Positions 40,890 through 52,129 of a DNA stretch of 64,000 nucleotides are shown one piece after another. This stretch comes from Pseudocercospora fijiensis CIRAD86 (Eukaryota; Ascomycota; Dothideomycetes; Mycosphaerellales; Mycosphaerellaceae). The stretch lies in assembly GCF_000340215.1 (NCBI RefSeq), contig NW_006921536.1:4281664-4345663 (forward strand). The letters are read 5' to 3'. Below the pieces are notes generated by a model. It did not search any database and was not told the DNA's origin. It was given only the letters and a program-made list of their open reading frames with translations. The position numbers and the translations under genes are program-made. Each line of letters starts with the position of its first letter. Positions within the stretch are counted from its first letter, which is position 1.

Positions 40890-43800
40890 ATGTATATGAG
40901 GGATATGAGGCAGTGTGAGGGAGGAAGTTGGAAGAGGGTGTGTTTTGATAGTATTTGTATGAATATGATGAGCTTGGATTATGTTGCTACTGTTATCAAT
41001 CAACACTTGGATCGGAGGAGACCGATCAAGGAAGTCATATAATCAGGCACGCAGAACATTTTCTCTCAGTTGAAGCATGCTGGAAAATATCCTTTCGCTG
41101 CTGCAGCTGACCATGGGAAGGGCAAGTTTGAAATCTCGTGAACGAGAGTCGAGTCATAGTGATGCCAAAGCAAATACAGTAGTAGCACATTGCCCACGAG
41201 CTGCTGATGCTTCTCAACGTCTTTTCCAGAGTCATCCGCCTTTCTGCCCCGTCTCCAACTCAGAGATTCCTCATCACTATTATCGACCATGCCAGCTCGA
41301 GGAGGTGGAGGAGGAGCAGCATTTTCAATGTCAGATGCCCACGAGAGCGCTGCGGGAACTACTTTCACGTCGAGTTTCATGCTCATGGCCTTCATTGGCT
41401 TGCTCTGGATTTTGAGACAGTGCTTGATGCGTCGAGGTTGAGTCTCATGACGCGAGAGATGGATGGGCTGAGGTCAAGGGTGGACTAGGAAGAATCGCTG
41501 TGGGAGAGAGGTCGGATCTAGTGAGGAAGAGAGGATGTTATGGAGGTGCGCTCTGTTGGAGCATCGGTCTAGTAGTATGTCAAATGTCAACGGCCTGTCA
41601 ATTGTCAGTGGTCGTTCCTGCACTGCAATGTGCACGGCGATTTGAGTGTTGGCTGCGGTGCCATGGTTGTTTGTCTGTGCCCTTTTGCAGTATGTATGCC
41701 ATTCGAGCTGTCCGTACAGCAATGCTCGAGTGTGTGCCTCATGTCTGTCTGAAGCTCGCTGTCATCTCGGTGCGCTCATTCGCGGTCTCTTGCATGTCTT
41801 CCATGGTACGCTGCAAGCTGCCTCTGAGCTTGTCCGCCATGCTGACCTCCGATGCACTCTCGAGTGGTTGCAGAGACCCGAGAGTGCCTGCACAGCTGTA
41901 GAGCTACCAGAAGATGCGCTGCGATGCCCACAAGGTCTGCGCTGGCTCTCAAGGGGCATCTGAACGGTATGCGCTCGTTGCTGGTGTTGTGTGCTGCTTC
42001 TCTATGCTCGAAACTGCATGCTCCCAGCCTCCCAGCCCTCCCCCAGCGAGATCCCGATCTGTCCCGACAGCAGAATGACAGGCCAGATGGCCGAAACGAC
42101 GCTAAGCATAGCGCCCGCAGCAGAATAGTTTAATCTGACCTCCCATTGAACGTCAGGCGCTCGGACTCCGTGGTCGAGGCTGGCTGGGCTTCGGGAGCTT
42201 CGAAGCCGGTCATTCTTCCCTTCTGGCCCCATCAAACGCCGACGACATGCACAGCAGACGATGAACAACACCATAGGCGTCTCCAGCGCAGAGAGAAGGC
42301 GCGCATCGCGCATACTGAGCTTTCTTTGAGCAAAGATGTGTTGACTTGCCAAATGGTACCAATCCTCCGCTCCACCTCCGCTGCAGCGCCGACCACCATC
42401 CGCCGAGTATGCAGGCCAAACCCGAGAACATTAGTCCTGCGCCCTCGATCACCTTCAGAGCCCGAGTCAGATGTTAAACAACGCTGCTGTCGTCCAACAG
42501 AGCTCAGACGTACTGATCTCCAGCTGCGGCGGAGGCACGACCTAGCGCCCGCCCAGCGCCCAGCGCCGACGCTCAGGCCAGCGGCCACATACCAAAGTGC
42601 ACGAAATGCGACCCATACGACGGTACAATAACCGCCGGGTAACCCAATCTTTGCTGACTTGAGGCTGGGATTGGTCACTGGCCGGCCAAGGTCAAGCAGC
42701 AGGGCTGGGCAACAGGCGAGAAGAGCAGTGGGCAGAGTCGCGCAGTATCCTGGGACACTAGACGCTACCCTCGAGTCCATGGACCATCACATTGTGTCCA
42801 AGAAGCGAAGCTGGTTTGGTTCCGGAACTTGGAAGCCGAGTTGGGCAGATCTTGCACACTTTACAAGGAAAGCGGCCGAGTCAACTTGAGAACGCGCCAT
42901 GCAGAAGTTGACTTGGAGCACCTTTGGGCTACAAGCTGCCTCGCATCTTTGCAAAGCTTGTCAATCGTTGCCAGTGGCTGGCAGATATTGTATCTGTCGG
43001 GACACAAGCTTTGTGCAAGAGCAAGACCCGCCGTGAAAAGCAGCCTGGATGCCTCAAGAAGTGTGGGAAGGACGCATCAACTGGCTCCTTACGACAATTG
43101 GAGCATTGTTGTTGCTCAAACCTGCCTTGATAATGCTGGATCCATTGGAGTTGTGGTTGCCGACCTCCACTTTCACGCCAAGGCCGGATCCCGATTGGCT
43201 TTCACGCTTCAGGGAGAGGTCTCCTCATAGCTTCCCAGCAGTTTCACAGGACAGCTCAACAGCTAGCATTTCTGCTATCCCTCTAAACTTCTTGTTTGGC
43301 TTTTGCCAGATCATGAAGCAGGAGTGGCCCGTCAGCTCTGCGGAAACCTATGTGGAACCTGGAATTTTCGGATGCTCAGACTGACTGCCATGAATGGAGT
43401 ACTGGCTTCTGTCGACTGGAAAATCACGATAATTCATGAGTAGCCTCTTAAGCAAAGTCTCCGGCGTCGTCGTGACCCTTCAGCATGGACTGGCAAATCA
43501 CTCTTGTTGTGCTCAGCATACCTGACTGGAGGCTGTCCCACGAAGTTCTGTTCGGTACTGAAGCTGTGCTGGCAGTAGAGGACGGGCTTCCGTATCGCAA
43601 ACCTACCTCTTTGGGCGCCACGCTTCTCAGGAACGCGGCATTGATACCCTTTCGGGTCGACTGGTCCATCCAAAGCTGCTCGCAGAATCAAGCAGGCCGC
43701 ATGCCAATATGAAAAGATAAATCAAAACTTCTCTTACAGTAGATTCCGACTTGGGCAAGTCTTTGGCTATCTCATCGTCCCGGGACGTTTTCACCAGAGT

Positions 43801-45075
43801 CAGCTTTGCTCTTGTTGTGATCAATGCCAATCCGCCCCAGAAAGCAAGACCAGGACTCCGTCCTCATGAGTGTGCACCAAAGCCTCTCGATATTTCTGAA
43901 ACCTTCGAAAGCCATTTGAAGCTCAGGTTCGATGCATGGCAAGCTGCAACATGGAGAGATCATGTCCCTCTGCAAGCCAGGACAAGGCGCTGGGTTATCG
44001 TTGCACGGTGGCCTCTTTCGCTTGATGATGGACGTAGGGAAACCTAGTTTCGAATTCTCGACGTCTATCGACCAAGTCGGAAGGTTCGGGTCTTCTCCTT
44101 CGAAGACAGACAGTGCGCGATGCGGCTGTCCTGCCTCATCGATGCGAGGGCTTTGACGGAGTGCGCTTCCAGTCGTTCTTTGGCTTTCTCCATCGCTGCG
44201 AATGTCCATGCAGCGATGTTTTTCCTGCCATACACGTTGTGCGTTCTCTGCTGCTACCCACAAACGTAGCCCTACAGTTCCGAAGCTGGAAATGTCCGAC
44301 CGCAGACGCTGGATGAGGAGTACGCAACTCCAGAAATTGTCTCGTTGTCGATCATCGCGCGGAACTTGCTGGGAGGGCAGAACCCACGCTTCAGGACGGA
44401 AGCGAGAAAAGGACAGTGAACGGGAGGTGGGCCATTGTGTGGCATGTCAGGAGGAGCAGTATGCGCTGCGTTCGTGGCCTGCCATCCGATGCTCATATGT
44501 GGCTTTGAGCGACGTACGGCCTTGCGATGCTGCGAATGGCGCAGCAAGCGTGTCCGGTGCCGCACAAGTGATGAGAATCGAGGCCAGCATCTCTTCGCAG
44601 AAGCTCAGCTGCATTGTGCTCAGCTTATCGTGGATGCATTGTGGTGTTGCTGGAGTTGGAGCTCGTTGAAGTTCAAACCATCTCCGAAGCTCTCCGCAGC
44701 GTACATCCAGCACTATGAGCGACACACCAAGCAAGCCCTACCTCCGATTACACACCACACACCACGTTGACGGCCTAAAGAAGTGGATGCGGAAGATGCA
44801 TAGGCTGTCCTCTAAAATTTCCAACCACCACGAAATCCATACTGGCCCTGGAACGAAAGATCTAGATGTGTGAGGGAAAACGGCGTTCCTGGATTTGAGA
44901 TTGAGTATTATGTATTATGAGTTTTCAGAAGCTGACACCCAATGAAGTAAGAGAGATCCCATCCTCCGTGGCTCACACTGCTTCATTGGGGCCTGCTGCC
45001 GCTGCCGTTGCCGCAGCCTTCGTCGTTTACCCATAGACAACCTGCTAACATCGACCAGATTATCACGTAAACACT

Positions 45076-45174
45076 CTGGCTTCTATTTTTTTTTTTCGAT
45101 CCGTCAAAGGAACGAGAGCTTAGTCATACAACCTGACTTCTATCTTTTTTTTGAAACGTCAAAGAACGAGAGCT
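45076..45174 (+). repeat. Imperfect direct repeat with T-runs
   Basis: Two copies, 45076-45120 and 45133-45174. Both contain CTTCTATnTTTTTT, then CGTCAAAG, and end AACGAGAGCTT. They differ in T-run length and in a few bases between the T-run and CGTCAAAG. Confidence 0.75.
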
Positions 45175-45628
45175 TCAATCGGTTTGATTGCAGTAGACTT
45201 TTTGCAGTCATTGAGAAGCTTCTGCGCTGATTTGTGTCTGGTTTCTGCTTCTGCCTCTTCGGCTTGGCTTTTTAGCTGGTTGCGGGTTCGAATTGGTCAA
45301 CAACACGCCACTACAACGACAGGCAATTATGTGGAATGATCCAGATGTTTGATATGGACACTGGCAACAATCTCCACTTGCATTGGAAGCGTGGAGATGC
45401 TTCTGTGGTTGACAATCTTTTTTGGAACCTGCAAAGAAGTTTGGCTGTTTGCTGTTCGATTAGCTTCGCCGCCTTTGACAGTCCGTGCTCGTGTGCCCAG
45501 CGCCAAGCTCGCTGTTCATGAGAGCATCACGATTGTCAAACTCCGAACATCAACACGACGAAGGACAACTCTCGTGATCACCCCTTCAAACACTACGCAA
45601 GCAAGCCAACAGCATCCGAACCGCTGCC

Positions 45629-45775
45629 ATGGATCACGACCCCGAAGACCGAGACGACGAAGTCCCACAAGTTGGGTGGAGATACTACCTCGAGTTCGCC
45701 GTCCACTTCTTCCGCAGCTTCTTCTTTCCGACACGCCCTTCTCGCCTCCAAGGTCCACTGGCGACTGCGATTTAG
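45629..45775 (+). CDS. Possible small ORF with membrane-like segment
   Basis: 48 codons from ATG 45629. The N-terminus is acidic (MDHDPEDRDDEVPQ), followed by an aromatic hydrophobic stretch (WRYYLEFAVHFFRSFFF) and a basic end, stopping at TAG 45773-45775. The start context is good (GCCATGG) and the upstream sequence is CA-rich like a fungal leader. It could be a complete small membrane protein or a first exon. No conserved family recognised. Confidence 0.3.
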   Translation: MDHDPEDRDDEVPQVGWRYYLEFAVHFFRSFFFPTRPSRLQGPLATAI

Positions 45776-46687
45776 CATGGAGAGCCGTGAGGGTTATTGC
45801 TTGACCGAGCTCGTTGGGCAGGTGGACCGACTTTGGTACAGCACACATCACACCAAAGCTCTTTCGTGGAAGAAACCACTCCTCGATACATTCAGCTCTC
45901 GGCTGGGCCATCAAAGTCAAGATGGGATTGACAGCATGGCATGGGGGAGCGGGAGATGCTGGTGACAGGCTAAGCGCTTCACCAGGGAGAACACGCGGCT
46001 GGCGCTTCAGTAGCATTGCTGCGATCATGCGCTTGAGATACAAGCTGAAATGAGAATCAGAATTCACCCATTCGGAGCGGCTGTGTTTCGATTCCGTTGC
46101 ATTTCGCGTGTTCTACTACATCCTCTCACGTACTTGGCATATCCTCTCATCACAGTGACACGAGCAACGCGGCTTTATTCAAGATTGCTACGAACAGAAA
46201 CTTGGGAGGATAAGAGACAGAATGTTTTGGTGAGGCATCGCGAGCCTTACGGAAGATGTTGAATTGACAAGTTGCGATGGAATTGAAACAACTGTGCATA
46301 TAAAGGTAAGATTGGGCAGATTTCATGATCGGGGCATGTATCAGGAATATATGGTTTCAGCTCTCGCGCTCTCTTCCTCTTGCCCGATGATGAGCTCTGC
46401 ACATGCAGTTCAAAGCCGCTGCTCGTCTGATGTGGAGCAGAGGAGACTTGTGGTCTCGGTTTCGCGGTGCACAGAAGCGATTCTGGTGGCAGTTACATGA
46501 GGCTGAAGACAGGATCTGGAATATGCGCCAGTCGTGCTCTGTAATACAACATACTAAGATATGTGATGGCTGCGGCACTGGACTATATCAAAGGGATCAT
46601 GACAGATAGAGGCTTGATGTTGCGATTGTACATGTACACTTAGCCTCAAGGCTTGGATTATATAGGCCCAGTTGTCATACACGCCAA

Positions 46688-48024
46688 CTAGAGCTCCCAG
46701 ACCTTACAGCGCCCCAAAACCACAAAATTCTTAGATTTGTACAGGCTTGCATCTTGTCGGATTGGCAGGGTGTGAGGGACTTCATCTTTTGGACGTGAAA
46801 TACAGTGTTCCCTCAAACAACACGGACACCAAACTAGATGATATAAATTCCCATTATCGTCGTGAATCTGCGGCCAGGTTTCGGCTCGGGTTTCTATTCG
46901 CCGTTGATGTGTGAGCTCGATCGCTGCAGGATCTGGATGTGGGTGCGTTCGATTAGACCATCCATCAAACAGTTGATAATAATCGACGCCACTTTCGAGC
47001 AAGAGGCGAGTAATGCGATCCTGATCCGGGTGTGACATTTGTCCACTGTGGTGGTAGAGATAGCTGCGCCATGATATAGCCAAGATGCGAATGTCAAGAC
47101 CATGACACGCCAAGAAAGAGATCATTTCTTGCACAACAGAAGTGGTGCAGTCGGAAATCTGCCTGGATCCAGTGTGAAAATCTGATATAGATGACCTGAA
47201 AGCTGTGGCTGGACTGAGGCGGTGTGTTTTACGTACTCATAGAGATTGCACTTCATCAATTTCCTCATGATTGTGCCCAGCATCCAGTGTGATGACCGCC
47301 GAAACGGCCGGTAATCTCTCACATTAAAGGTGATCTGCGGGAGAGGAATCTTGCGGTCTAAATCGAAGACGGCAAGCTCAAGGGCCGACGTCTCGTTGCA
47401 CACATTGTCTGGCGAGGCCTTTTCCAGGAATCCGAAGACTCCATAGGTGAGTTCATGCTGCTTAGGGTATGCTAACTCTTCTGGGGTACCGTAGACTGTT
47501 CTGCAGCGAGCGAGAAGTAGGTGACCGATGAAGGTAGGGCGAGTCATCCATCCTGGAACGCTCACGTCCACAAGTTCTTGCATTTCAGATGTAAGGAGAA
47601 AGTCGTACACTGTGCGGTGAGTGAAGTCCACAGCGCCGTCGTTTACGGCGAGGAGCCCTTCGCAGCTCGATTCAACCACTCTCTTGATGTTCTGTAATTT
47701 TGCGTCATCGACAAATTGGATCCCCATGTTCGATATGAACGCAGGATCGAAGATTTCAAGATCCAAAACGATCTTGTAGAGCAGTGTGTCTTCTTCATGA
47801 CGCCACGCGCTCGCGTTAAGCAGCATTGCCAGCTTCAGGCATCGAGCTGTCTCTGCACCCTTCCACGTAGGGCTGATGCGTTCATATATCATTCCCTTCA
47901 AGTACAGCCCAAGCTCAGGCGGAAACTCGTTGCCTACACTTCTGCAAAGAGCTTCCAGTGTGCCAAAAGAAGTGGAATGAGGTTTACAGTCTGCCTTGGA
48001 AAAGTAGCTTGTCTTGACGATAAT
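46688..48024 (-). pseudogene. C-terminal remnant of an NLR-type (NACHT) protein
   Basis: Two blocks, about 48024-47233 and 47158-46688, join in frame across a 74 bp intron (GTAAAA...GGCAG). Block 1 contains KLAMLLNASAWRHEED, DPAFISNMGIQFVDD, RRVVESSCEGLLAVNDG-like sequence and VDFTHRTVYDFLLTSEM. The last of these is a hallmark of the region just C-terminal to the NACHT domain in fungal incompatibility-type NLRs. Block 2 continues with MISFLACHGLDIRILAI and LLESGVDYYQLF, resembling poorly kept ankyrin-like units. The frame is closed by TGA upstream of 48024, and only 500 bp separate it from WDR70, so the nucleotide-binding domain (P-loop, Walker B) is absent. It is therefore a truncated gene or a pseudogene. 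Confidence 0.6.
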
Positions 48025-48528
48025 TCAGCGCGAGGTATTCAAGGCCTTTTGCATCACAGTCCAACATCTTTCAGGATATGGAACCACTCTTGAGGGCTGG
48101 CATTGCGCGAAACCCGGTCTGAGAGCACAGTCATGAGCGATGAGGAGAGAAGGCAGTAGGAGGCCGAGGCAGCTGCAAAAATGCATCAGTCTGATCTCAA
48201 TATGGCCAATTGAAGACCCAGAAATCCTCGGGGTTGCAATGTTGACGATGAAATACGATGAGAATTGGGAAGGCTGAGTTGAGCCGAAGAAGTGAGTTCA
48301 GTACAACGAATTTTGGCAATCAAGACTGCAGGGCTTATTTGCTGACCATTTCTCTCACAACGGCGAAGAACATCGCCAGTTCGTCCTGCGCCAACGACTA
48401 TTCCATGTGCAAAGTCGCTTACGATAGCGTGGCCGGGCTGTGTAGAACTTCATGAGACTCACTCGTAAGTGCGAAATCTCTTTGCGCTCCCTGCGCTTTC
48501 CGCAGCTTCGCAACACATCTACAGCAAA
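48025..48528. other. Upstream region of WDR70 with possible NLR leftovers
   Basis: 504 bp. One minus-strand phrase (QEWFHILKDVGL) next to the remnant looks like decayed NLR sequence, interrupted by stops. The rest is the leader of WDR70. Confidence 0.4.
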
Positions 48529-50253
48529 ATGGACGACCAGGAGCCAGAGATCGAGCAGGACGAGGAGCTCCAGAAGTTCTTGGGCACTGCAACGTTTGGC
48601 AAGCAGTCGCGGGAAGCAAATGTCCAGAAGCAGATTGATCTGAGCAAGCGCCCTGCTCAACCAGCGACAAGGCAAGGCGAGGATGGATCACAAAAGGAGG
48701 AAGACTCGGACGACGACGACGACGATGACGACGATGATGAGTACCCAGTATCACACGAGATGGTCATCAAGACACATGAAAGAGCCGTAACAGCTGCAAC
48801 GCTTGATCCATCGGGTGGTCGACTGATAACAGGTTCCATGGACTGCACTCTCAAATTCCACGATTTCGCATCCATGACTCCGACTACGATTCGCGCTTTC
48901 AAATCCGTTGATCCCAATGCAACGAAGAGTTCTGCTACGGTGGAGACACATCCCGTGAATCAGGTAGTCTTCAATCCGCTTTCAGCTGGGCATGTGCTGG
49001 TAGCAACAGCATTACCGCAAGCAAAAGTGCTGGGCAGAGATGGCGAGACGATATGCGAGTTCGTGAAAGGCGATATGTATCTGCGAGATATGCACAATAC
49101 CAAAGGACATATTAGTGAAGTCACGACAGGATGCTGGCATCCGACCGATCGAAATCTATGTGTAACAGCAGGCACAGACAGCACATTGCGAATATGGGAC
49201 ATCAACAACCCGAGACAGCAGAAAGAAGTGATTATGCACAAATCAAGAGCAGCAGGTTCTGCGGGGCGGACACGAATGACAAGCGTAGTTTGGGGCTCGC
49301 CAGTACAAGGCGGCAACAATGTGTTGGTGTCTGCCGCGCTGGACGGCAGTCTTGTAATGTGGAGCGGCGAAGGACCGTTCGCACGGCCGGCAGCAGAAGT
49401 GAGAGATGCTCATACACCGAACACCTGGACGAGCGGGCTGGATATCGACTCTGCCGGCCGTATGGTCGTGACCCGCGGAGGAGACGATACAATCAAGCTT
49501 TGGGACACTCGCAAGTTCAAGACTCCAGTGACGAGCATTACACACGCATCTACATCTTCTCAATACCCAACAAGCAACATCCGCTTCTCACCAACTTCGA
49601 CCAGCATCTTAACAGGCTCTGTCGATGGCAAACTTCACATTCTCAACCCAGGCACATTGAAGCCCGAGCTCGTCACGCCAGTCACTCCCGGCAGCCCTCT
49701 GATCACAGTCCTCTGGCATGCAAAGCTCAATCAAATCATCACCGGCTCAGCAAACTCAGAAACCCACATCCTCTACAACCCCAACACATCCTCCAACGGA
49801 GCCAAAACCGTCATGTCCCGCGCTCCGAAACGCAGACACATCGACGACGACCCAAACTTCACCACCGACCTCTCTCAAGGCATATCCGGCGACGCAATCA
49901 TCACCCCCGGCGGCGCCCTCCCCAACACCGCCTCTTTCGCCTCTCGCCATCCCACAGTCGGTCTCACCGCATCCGGAAGATCTCGAGATCCTCGAAGACC
50001 CCATCAACCCGCAACAACCCCCTTCGCAAAAAACAACCCCGATGAAGAATACGTGAAATCACAAATCCCACTTTCTAGCCTTCGAGATGAAGACCCGAGA
50101 GAAGCTTTACTCAAATATGCTGAGAAAGCTGAGAAAGACCCGCTGTTTACGAATGCTTGGAAAACGACGCAGCCGAAGACGATTTATGCTGAGGTTTCTG
50201 ATGATGAGGAGGATGCAGAACAAGGTCCTGCGAGCAAGAAACAGAAACAATAG
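48529..50253 (+). CDS. WDR70: WD40-repeat protein, WDR70 homolog
   Basis: Intronless, 574 residues. An acidic N-terminus (EIEQDEELQKFLGTATFGKQ, then a run of Asp) precedes a seven-bladed WD40 propeller at about 75-430. Recognisable blades include HERAVTAATLDPSGGRLITG, GHISEVTTGCWHPTDRNL, VTAGTDSTLRIWDINNP, ALDGSLVMWSGEG and TRGGDDTIKLWDTRKF. The C-terminal tail has GRSRDPRRPHQP, DPREALLKYAEKAEKDPLFT and an acidic end. Order and C-terminal motifs fit WDR70/gastrulation-defective. Its human and fission yeast relatives associate with CRL4 ubiquitin ligase and promote H2B monoubiquitination and DNA end resection at breaks. Start at ATG 48529 in good context (CAAAATGG). Confidence 0.92.
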   Translation: MDDQEPEIEQDEELQKFLGTATFGKQSREANVQKQIDLSKRPAQPATRQGEDGSQKEEDSDDDDDDDDDDEYPVSHEMVIKTHERAVTAATLDPSGGRLITGSMDCTLKFHDFASMTPTTIRAFKSVDPNATKSSATVETHPVNQVVFNPLSAGHVLVATALPQAKVLGRDGETICEFVKGDMYLRDMHNTKGHISEVTTGCWHPTDRNLCVTAGTDSTLRIWDINNPRQQKEVIMHKSRAAGSAGRTRMTSVVWGSPVQGGNNVLVSAALDGSLVMWSGEGPFARPAAEVRDAHTPNTWTSGLDIDSAGRMVVTRGGDDTIKLWDTRKFKTPVTSITHASTSSQYPTSNIRFSPTSTSILTGSVDGKLHILNPGTLKPELVTPVTPGSPLITVLWHAKLNQIITGSANSETHILYNPNTSSNGAKTVMSRAPKRRHIDDDPNFTTDLSQGISGDAIITPGGALPNTASFASRHPTVGLTASGRSRDPRRPHQPATTPFAKNNPDEEYVKSQIPLSSLRDEDPREALLKYAEKAEKDPLFTNAWKTTQPKTIYAEVSDDEEDAEQGPASKKQKQ

Positions 50254-50741
50254 TTTTACCAACGCATCAGCCTTCCTTAAAACATGTGTGTAGCTGGTTC
50301 TGCCTGCTTACGCTCGGCTTGTGGAGGTGGTATGTACCGGTATGTATGAGGTGGCAATGCAAGAGGGAAGGAACGAACAATAGTTCCTGCATTAGAGGCT
50401 GTCAAATGGGGATGCGGACCATGGTTGTATTTTCATGCATGCATGCGCGCAAGGATCAGGTCAGCTTGGGTCGTGGAGATGAGAAATGTATGGGGGCTGA
50501 GAAGGATTCGAATCATCAAACACGCCTTTTTCAAGCGTGCGAATATTCATGGGATATCAACGAGTTCTCTCCAGGTTGAGCGATGTTTTCACTACCGCTG
50601 TATGCATATCCATTCCAGCCTCCCCAGCGCATGGTGCCGGTCTATGCTGTCTACCATACTTCCAAACGCCGCGCTATGCTCAGGTCCAAGGTCATGAAAT
50701 CGTGTCAATCTAAATCTTTCTCGTGGGTGCGACGCGCAACT
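50254..50741. other. Convergent 3' region of WDR70 and UFD1
   Basis: 488 bp between stops with no further gene; presumably 3' untranslated regions and terminators of both. Confidence 0.6.
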
Positions 50742-51899
50742 TCATTTCTTCTTGGCCCGCAAACTTTGACCCTCACCACTGAAGTTCTGCTTCTTGCTCG
50801 CTTCCTCCTCAGCCTGCTGCTCTTTCGACTTGAGCGGCTTGATTTCGTAACCGAAGAAGAGCTTGCCTGGCGGTAATCGTAGCGGCTGAGGACCATTCAT
50901 GCGCGTCTTAGTCTTTGGCGCGAGGCCTGGAATATTGACGGATCCTCCCTGTCCGGGTATTGGTGTGTTGGTGCCAGGTGTACTCGCGGGTGTGGCAGCT
51001 GCGCCCTTGCCCTTCTTCGCGACGAGTCGCTGACCTGCGCCGGAAAAGGCGGATGCGGCTTTCGCGTGTCCCTTCGCTGCGGCATCTGAGTCGGGCTTGA
51101 TGCTATTGTAGTTGATCGCTTGTGCCATAGATCCTTCTGAGTGCATGAGACCGCCCTTGCCCGCCATCATCGATCCTACGCTTCGAGGTGTGCTCGTACC
51201 GCTTCCCTTCACGGGTTCTTGATATCCCACTGGCGCTGCGAAATCGACCTCGAGATCTGTCTCCTGTACACTGATTGCCTTCTTGTCGCCTTGCGGCTTC
51301 ACTTCCAGCACCGCAATCTCGTAGACTGTGTTGTTGTACTCGAAAGTGAAGACATCACCCTGCGTCAAACAGCTGAAATTCCGGAATGCTTGCTCGAGCA
51401 CTGCTTTCGGGTCTGTGATATCTAGAAAGTTGACATCTTGAGGTTGGAGCTTGATGAAATTCCCAGGCGGCAGATCGGTACTCTTGCACTGAATCAGGTC
51501 ACCAGGTTCGAGACCCAGCACCGTCATGATCCAATATGGTAGGTAGACCCTCCCCTCCTCTGCCGTGAACTCGAGCACACCGGCGTGGGTATTCTTGTCT
51601 TTCGTGCCGATTTCGAAGAGCATAGGATATGTGATGTGGAGTTGCGTGAGCTTGTCGAGTGCTGAGGCTGGTAGGAACATTTTGCCGCCATGATTTGCTG
51701 CTGGTCGCTCAGGTCCTGGCATCATGGCGATCGGATAGCAGCGATAGTATTCGTCGAAGCGTCGAGGGCGACCGCCGCGAGCCATGGCTTGGCGATACAT
51801 CATCATCGGGTCGGAATCGTCGAAGTTGTAGAACGCCTAGGAGGTGTATGTTAGAGGTTATGGTTGCAAGCGATGACGAAGCTGGAATGTACTTACCAT
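50742..51899 (-). CDS. UFD1: Ubiquitin fusion degradation protein 1 (Cdc48 adaptor)
   Basis: Exon 1 is just the ATG (51899-51897). A 60 bp intron (GTAAGT...CTCCTAG) follows, then exon 2, 51836-50742, giving 365 residues beginning MAFYNFDDSDPMMMYRQAMA. An in-frame TAG upstream and the perfect donor directly after ATG make this start firm. The Ufd1 double-psi barrel is clear: FDEYYRCYPIAMM, GGKMFLPASALDKLTQLHI, YPMLFEIG, VYLPYWIMTVLGLEPGDLI, then LPPGNFIKLQPQ and the C-terminal half-domain to about 200. The tail is disordered with basic patches. Ufd1-Npl4 recruits polyubiquitinated substrates to the Cdc48/p97 segregase, for example in ER-associated degradation. Confidence 0.96.
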
Positions 51900-52129
51900 T
51901 TTTGCGGCGCTGCAGGTGGAAGCTGCGAGCTTGCTCTAGAGGCAAGGGCGACTCGGATCTACTGAGGGCGTAACAAGTGAGACAAACTGATCAAGGTAAT
52001 GAAGATGGCGAGACGGGAGTGAATGTTGTGCACGCGCAAGAGCTCTTGCGTAGCACGTGAAGCTACGTAGATGCCATCGGAGCTTGTGAGCTCAAAGTCC
52101 GACCCTCCATGAAGCTGAAAACGAATATT

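Larger units (their letters stand above)
40890..46687. other. 5.8 kb gene-poor region of normal base composition
   Basis: No frame here has convincing protein-like composition apart from a 48-codon ORF at 45629. It is not RIP-mutated: CpA and TpG are frequent and base composition is balanced. It contains a short direct repeat with T-runs at 45076-45174. It may hold long non-coding transcripts, fast-evolving or many-intron genes that I cannot recognise, or decayed unique sequence. No tRNA gene was found by eye. Confidence 0.45.

Noticed and set aside
43772..44263. 163-codon minus-strand frame in the gene-poor region
   Set aside because: Cys/Pro/Arg-rich without secondary-structure pattern; it competes with overlapping plus-strand frames and has no supporting splice sites.
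45280..45300. tRNA-like B-box (GGTTCGAATT)
   Set aside because: No matching A-box at the right distance and no cloverleaf could be folded.
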